Below the pieces are notes generated by a model. It did no database searches. It was not told the origin of the DNA and worked only from the letters and a program-made list of their open reading frames with translations. The translations under genes and the position numbers were made by a program. Of a stretch of DNA of 33,629 nucleotides, positions 32,111 through 33,629 are shown one piece after another. Every line of letters starts with the position of its first letter. Position 1 is the stretch's first letter. This DNA comes from Deltaproteobacteria bacterium (GTDB taxonomy: Bacteria > Desulfobacterota > Desulfuromonadia > Desulfuromonadales > BM103), in assembly GCA_024636215.1 (NCBI GenBank), contig JAGXHL010000052.1:1-33629 (forward strand), in the 5' to 3' direction.

Positions 32111-32506
32111 ATGCCGCACTTGCAATTTGAACTCAATTTCACCCCCGAGCGTGAAGAGAAATCCGCTTTCGCTGATGCCGTTCGTGATCATTTCGCCTCG
32201 ATCATGAGTACCGGTACCGATCATATCGGTATCACCTTTCGCTGTTATCATCATGATGACCTGGTGTTTGGGCGTGCCGGTGATGATGGTCAGATCGCTT
32301 TTCTCAATGCTGATATACGATTGGGCCGGACTGCTGATCAGAAACGCCGACTGGCTTTGGCGATTATGGATGAAATCGGCGTACGCTGGGGGATGCCCAA
32401 GGAACACATTTATATCGTCTACACCGAGCATGATGGCCCTGATTTTCAGCTGAGTGACCGGGTCTTGCCTTCCTGGCAGACAGGTGAAGATCCTCTGAAT
32501 GATTAG
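32111..32506 (+). CDS. Tautomerase/MIF-superfamily protein
   Basis: 131 residues, GAGGAGG ahead of the ATG. The mature protein would start with Pro (MPHLQFELNF), the catalytic base of the superfamily. The ISTGTDHIGITF-like strand and MDEIGVRWGMPKEHIYIVY segment fit the fold of MIF and malonate semialdehyde decarboxylase-type tautomerases, which is longer than the 60-residue oxalocrotonate tautomerases. The substrate is unknown. Followed at 129 bases by a small gene on the same strand. Confidence 0.75.
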   Translation: MPHLQFELNFTPEREEKSAFADAVRDHFASIMSTGTDHIGITFRCYHHDDLVFGRAGDDGQIAFLNADIRLGRTADQKRRLALAIMDEIGVRWGMPKEHIYIVYTEHDGPDFQLSDRVLPSWQTGEDPLND

Positions 32507-32635
32507 CATCTCTTGTGGATGAGGCTTGGCAGTCTGCAGAACTTGCCACAAAAACAAGCTGAGGTCATAATGAATCCAGACTGTCCGGTTTTTAAAACGG
32601 CCGATGGCTTTGTGACTCTTTTAAGGAGACCTGTT

Positions 32636-32872
32636 ATGGCGTTCAACCTGAAAACCCGCATCTGGCAAACCGGTGCACTCGACTGGTGGGCCATGCTTGA
32701 TAATGAAGACGTTTACCTTGGCAGCCGTGAATTTCCGTTGCCCCCGGAAGAGGGCGATGAGTGGCACGTCAGGAAAACCGGAGATCTTTTTAAAATCATT
32801 GACGGCGAAGTCTGTAAACTGGGCAATAAACCGTTTCTGGAGGAAGAGTGGCTGAAGTCCTCCCTGAAATAA
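32636..32872 (+). CDS. Small conserved-looking protein of unknown function
   Basis: 78 residues from the ATG at 32636, with AAGGAG 8-13 bases upstream; the open frame extends to 32513 without a start signal. MAFNLKTRIWQTGALDWWAML opens it; REFPLPPEEGDEWHVRKTGD and DGEVCKLGNKPFLEEEWL follow. Soluble, acidic, aromatic-rich. No family recognised. The end overlaps the start of the metallo-hydrolase gene by 25 bases, so the two are translated together. Confidence 0.72.
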   Translation: MAFNLKTRIWQTGALDWWAMLDNEDVYLGSREFPLPPEEGDEWHVRKTGDLFKIIDGEVCKLGNKPFLEEEWLKSSLK

Positions 32873-33471
32873 TCCAGGTCCCGGTTGCCGGTGCCGATAA
32901 TTTCTCTTACCTGGTGGTCTGCCCGCAAAGCGGCAAGGCGCTCGGTGTCGACCCCGGAATTGCTCCCGATAGCATGCTGAGGGTTGTCAGGGATCATGGC
33001 CTGGAGTTGGAGATACTGGCCAACACCCATGGTCATGGTGACCACATCGCCGGTAATGGCGAGGTCCTCAGGGAGACGGGTGCAAAGCTGGCGGCCAGTC
33101 CGATTGACGTGCCTGCGGCGGATATCGCCTTGAGCGAGGGCAGTCAAATCCTGATCGGTTCACTCGTGATCGCTGTCCTCCATACACCCGGGCATACGCC
33201 CGGAGGTCTGGTGTTTAACCCGCCGGGGGCACTGATTACCGGCGACACCCTGTTTGTAACGCGCTGCGGACGAGCCGATTTCCCCGGCAGCGACCCGGAG
33301 GCCATGTATCACAGCTTGTTGCGCCTGGCGGCATTTCCGCCTGAAACAAAAGTTTACCCGGGTCACGACTACGGTCCACAGCCACAATCAACCATCGGTT
33401 TCGAACGCGAAAACAACGAATATATGAAATGCCCGGATCTGCAGAGTTTTCTTAAACTTCGAATGGGATAA
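32848..33471 (+). CDS. Metallo-beta-lactamase-fold hydrolase (GloB/ETHE1-like)
   Basis: 207 residues from a GTG start with GGAGGAAGA directly upstream, overlapping the previous gene. Metal-binding motif NTHGHGDHIAG (H61, H63, D65, H66), then H116 in HTPGHTPGG, D133 in GDTLF and H173 in YPGHDYGP. TRCGRADFPGSDPEAMYHSL is typical of the hydroxyacylglutathione hydrolase / persulfide dioxygenase branch. The C-terminal glyoxalase II extension is short, so this is a type II GloB or ETHE1-like enzyme; the substrate is not decided by sequence. It ends one base before the second MITE copy. Confidence 0.88.
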   Translation: MAEVLPEIIQVPVAGADNFSYLVVCPQSGKALGVDPGIAPDSMLRVVRDHGLELEILANTHGHGDHIAGNGEVLRETGAKLAASPIDVPAADIALSEGSQILIGSLVIAVLHTPGHTPGGLVFNPPGALITGDTLFVTRCGRADFPGSDPEAMYHSLLRLAAFPPETKVYPGHDYGPQPQSTIGFERENNEYMKCPDLQSFLKLRMG

Positions 33472-33472
33472 A

Positions 33473-33629
33473 CCTAGCAGCCTGTTGGACTATACGGGCC
33501 GAAGCGAAAATTTGGATGTTTGAGAACAGATTTTAGCTCATTTGCAGGTTCATAGCCGTAGCTATGGACCAAAAAGGAGCTGAAATATGGGCCAAACAGC
33601 CGGATTTGCAGCCGGCTCATGGATAGTCC
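33473..33629. mobile_element. Palindromic MITE, copy 2 (cut by window edge)
   Basis: Begins with CCTAGCAGCCTGTTGGAC and matches 17087-17243 with two differences in 157 bases. The last 14 bases of the right inverted repeat are beyond the window. It starts one base after the stop codon of the MBL hydrolase. Confidence 0.88.

Noticed and set aside
1..33629. tRNA, rRNA or CRISPR arrays
   Set aside because: No T-loop-like motifs in a cloverleaf context, no rRNA-like stretch and no regularly spaced short direct repeats were seen.

Overview
The window looks like chromosomal DNA of an anaerobic, respiratory, Gram-negative bacterium, most likely a Desulfuromonadales relative (Geobacter/Desulfuromonas/Pelobacter group). 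This is inference from gene content: an NfnAB-like flavoprotein pair, a class I hybrid cluster protein, a haem operon ordered ccsA-hemA-hemC-hemD-hemB, a second divergent CcsA/ResB pair, a Zn-type HemB and a thioredoxin with a WCAPC site. No rRNA, tRNA or CRISPR array was seen.

Layout. 1-3.2 kb: NfnAB-like genes (the left one cut by the window edge), bacterioferritin, a VanZ-like membrane protein, and two relics (an AbiEi-like antitoxin fragment and the 5' end of an IS110-family transposase). 3.4-5.0 kb: glpD. 5.3-8.4 kb: a nitrosative/oxidative-stress cluster made of a small CxxC redox/ScdA-like protein, a short Fe-S oxidoreductase-type protein, a hemerythrin and Hcp. 8.4-9.9 kb: DoxX, poorly coding DNA and the C-terminal half of a broken pfkB. 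9.9-13.2 kb: an accessory cassette island of four minus-strand units (membrane protein, RelE-type toxin-antitoxin, YoeB-type toxin-antitoxin, two-gene membrane unit), separated by a repeat family built on CTGACACA / TGTCA(G/A). It resembles an integron cassette array without an integrase, but canonical attC boxes are not evident. 13.3-16.9 kb: a ZIP metal transporter, CobO and a CPA2 antiporter. 17-19.8 kb: a palindromic MITE, a divergent CcsA-ResB pair and an AIM24/TIGR00266 protein. 20-27 kb: a long minus-strand run, ccsA-hemA-hemC-hemD-hemB-M16 peptidase-SDR. 27.4-28.5 kb: a SIS protein and thioredoxin. 28.6-32 kb: dapF and a tightly overlapping HAD-nfo-dtd-darP operon. 32.1-33.5 kb: a tautomerase, a small unknown protein and a metallo-beta-lactamase hydrolase, ending in a second MITE copy cut by the window edge.

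How the genes fit together. The hem operon makes tetrapyrrole from glutamyl-tRNA to uroporphyrinogen III, and CcsA handles haem for cytochrome c maturation; a separate, sequence-divergent CcsA/ResB pair lies 8 kb away. The Hcp cluster looks like a split RIC-type repair and NO-detoxification unit. Bacterioferritin and the ZIP transporter deal with metals.

Small dispersed palindromic repeats (four families, nine full or partial copies) sit mostly just beyond stop codons and between operons. The most interesting accessory feature is the 9.9-13.2 kb cassette island with its unassigned repeat family.
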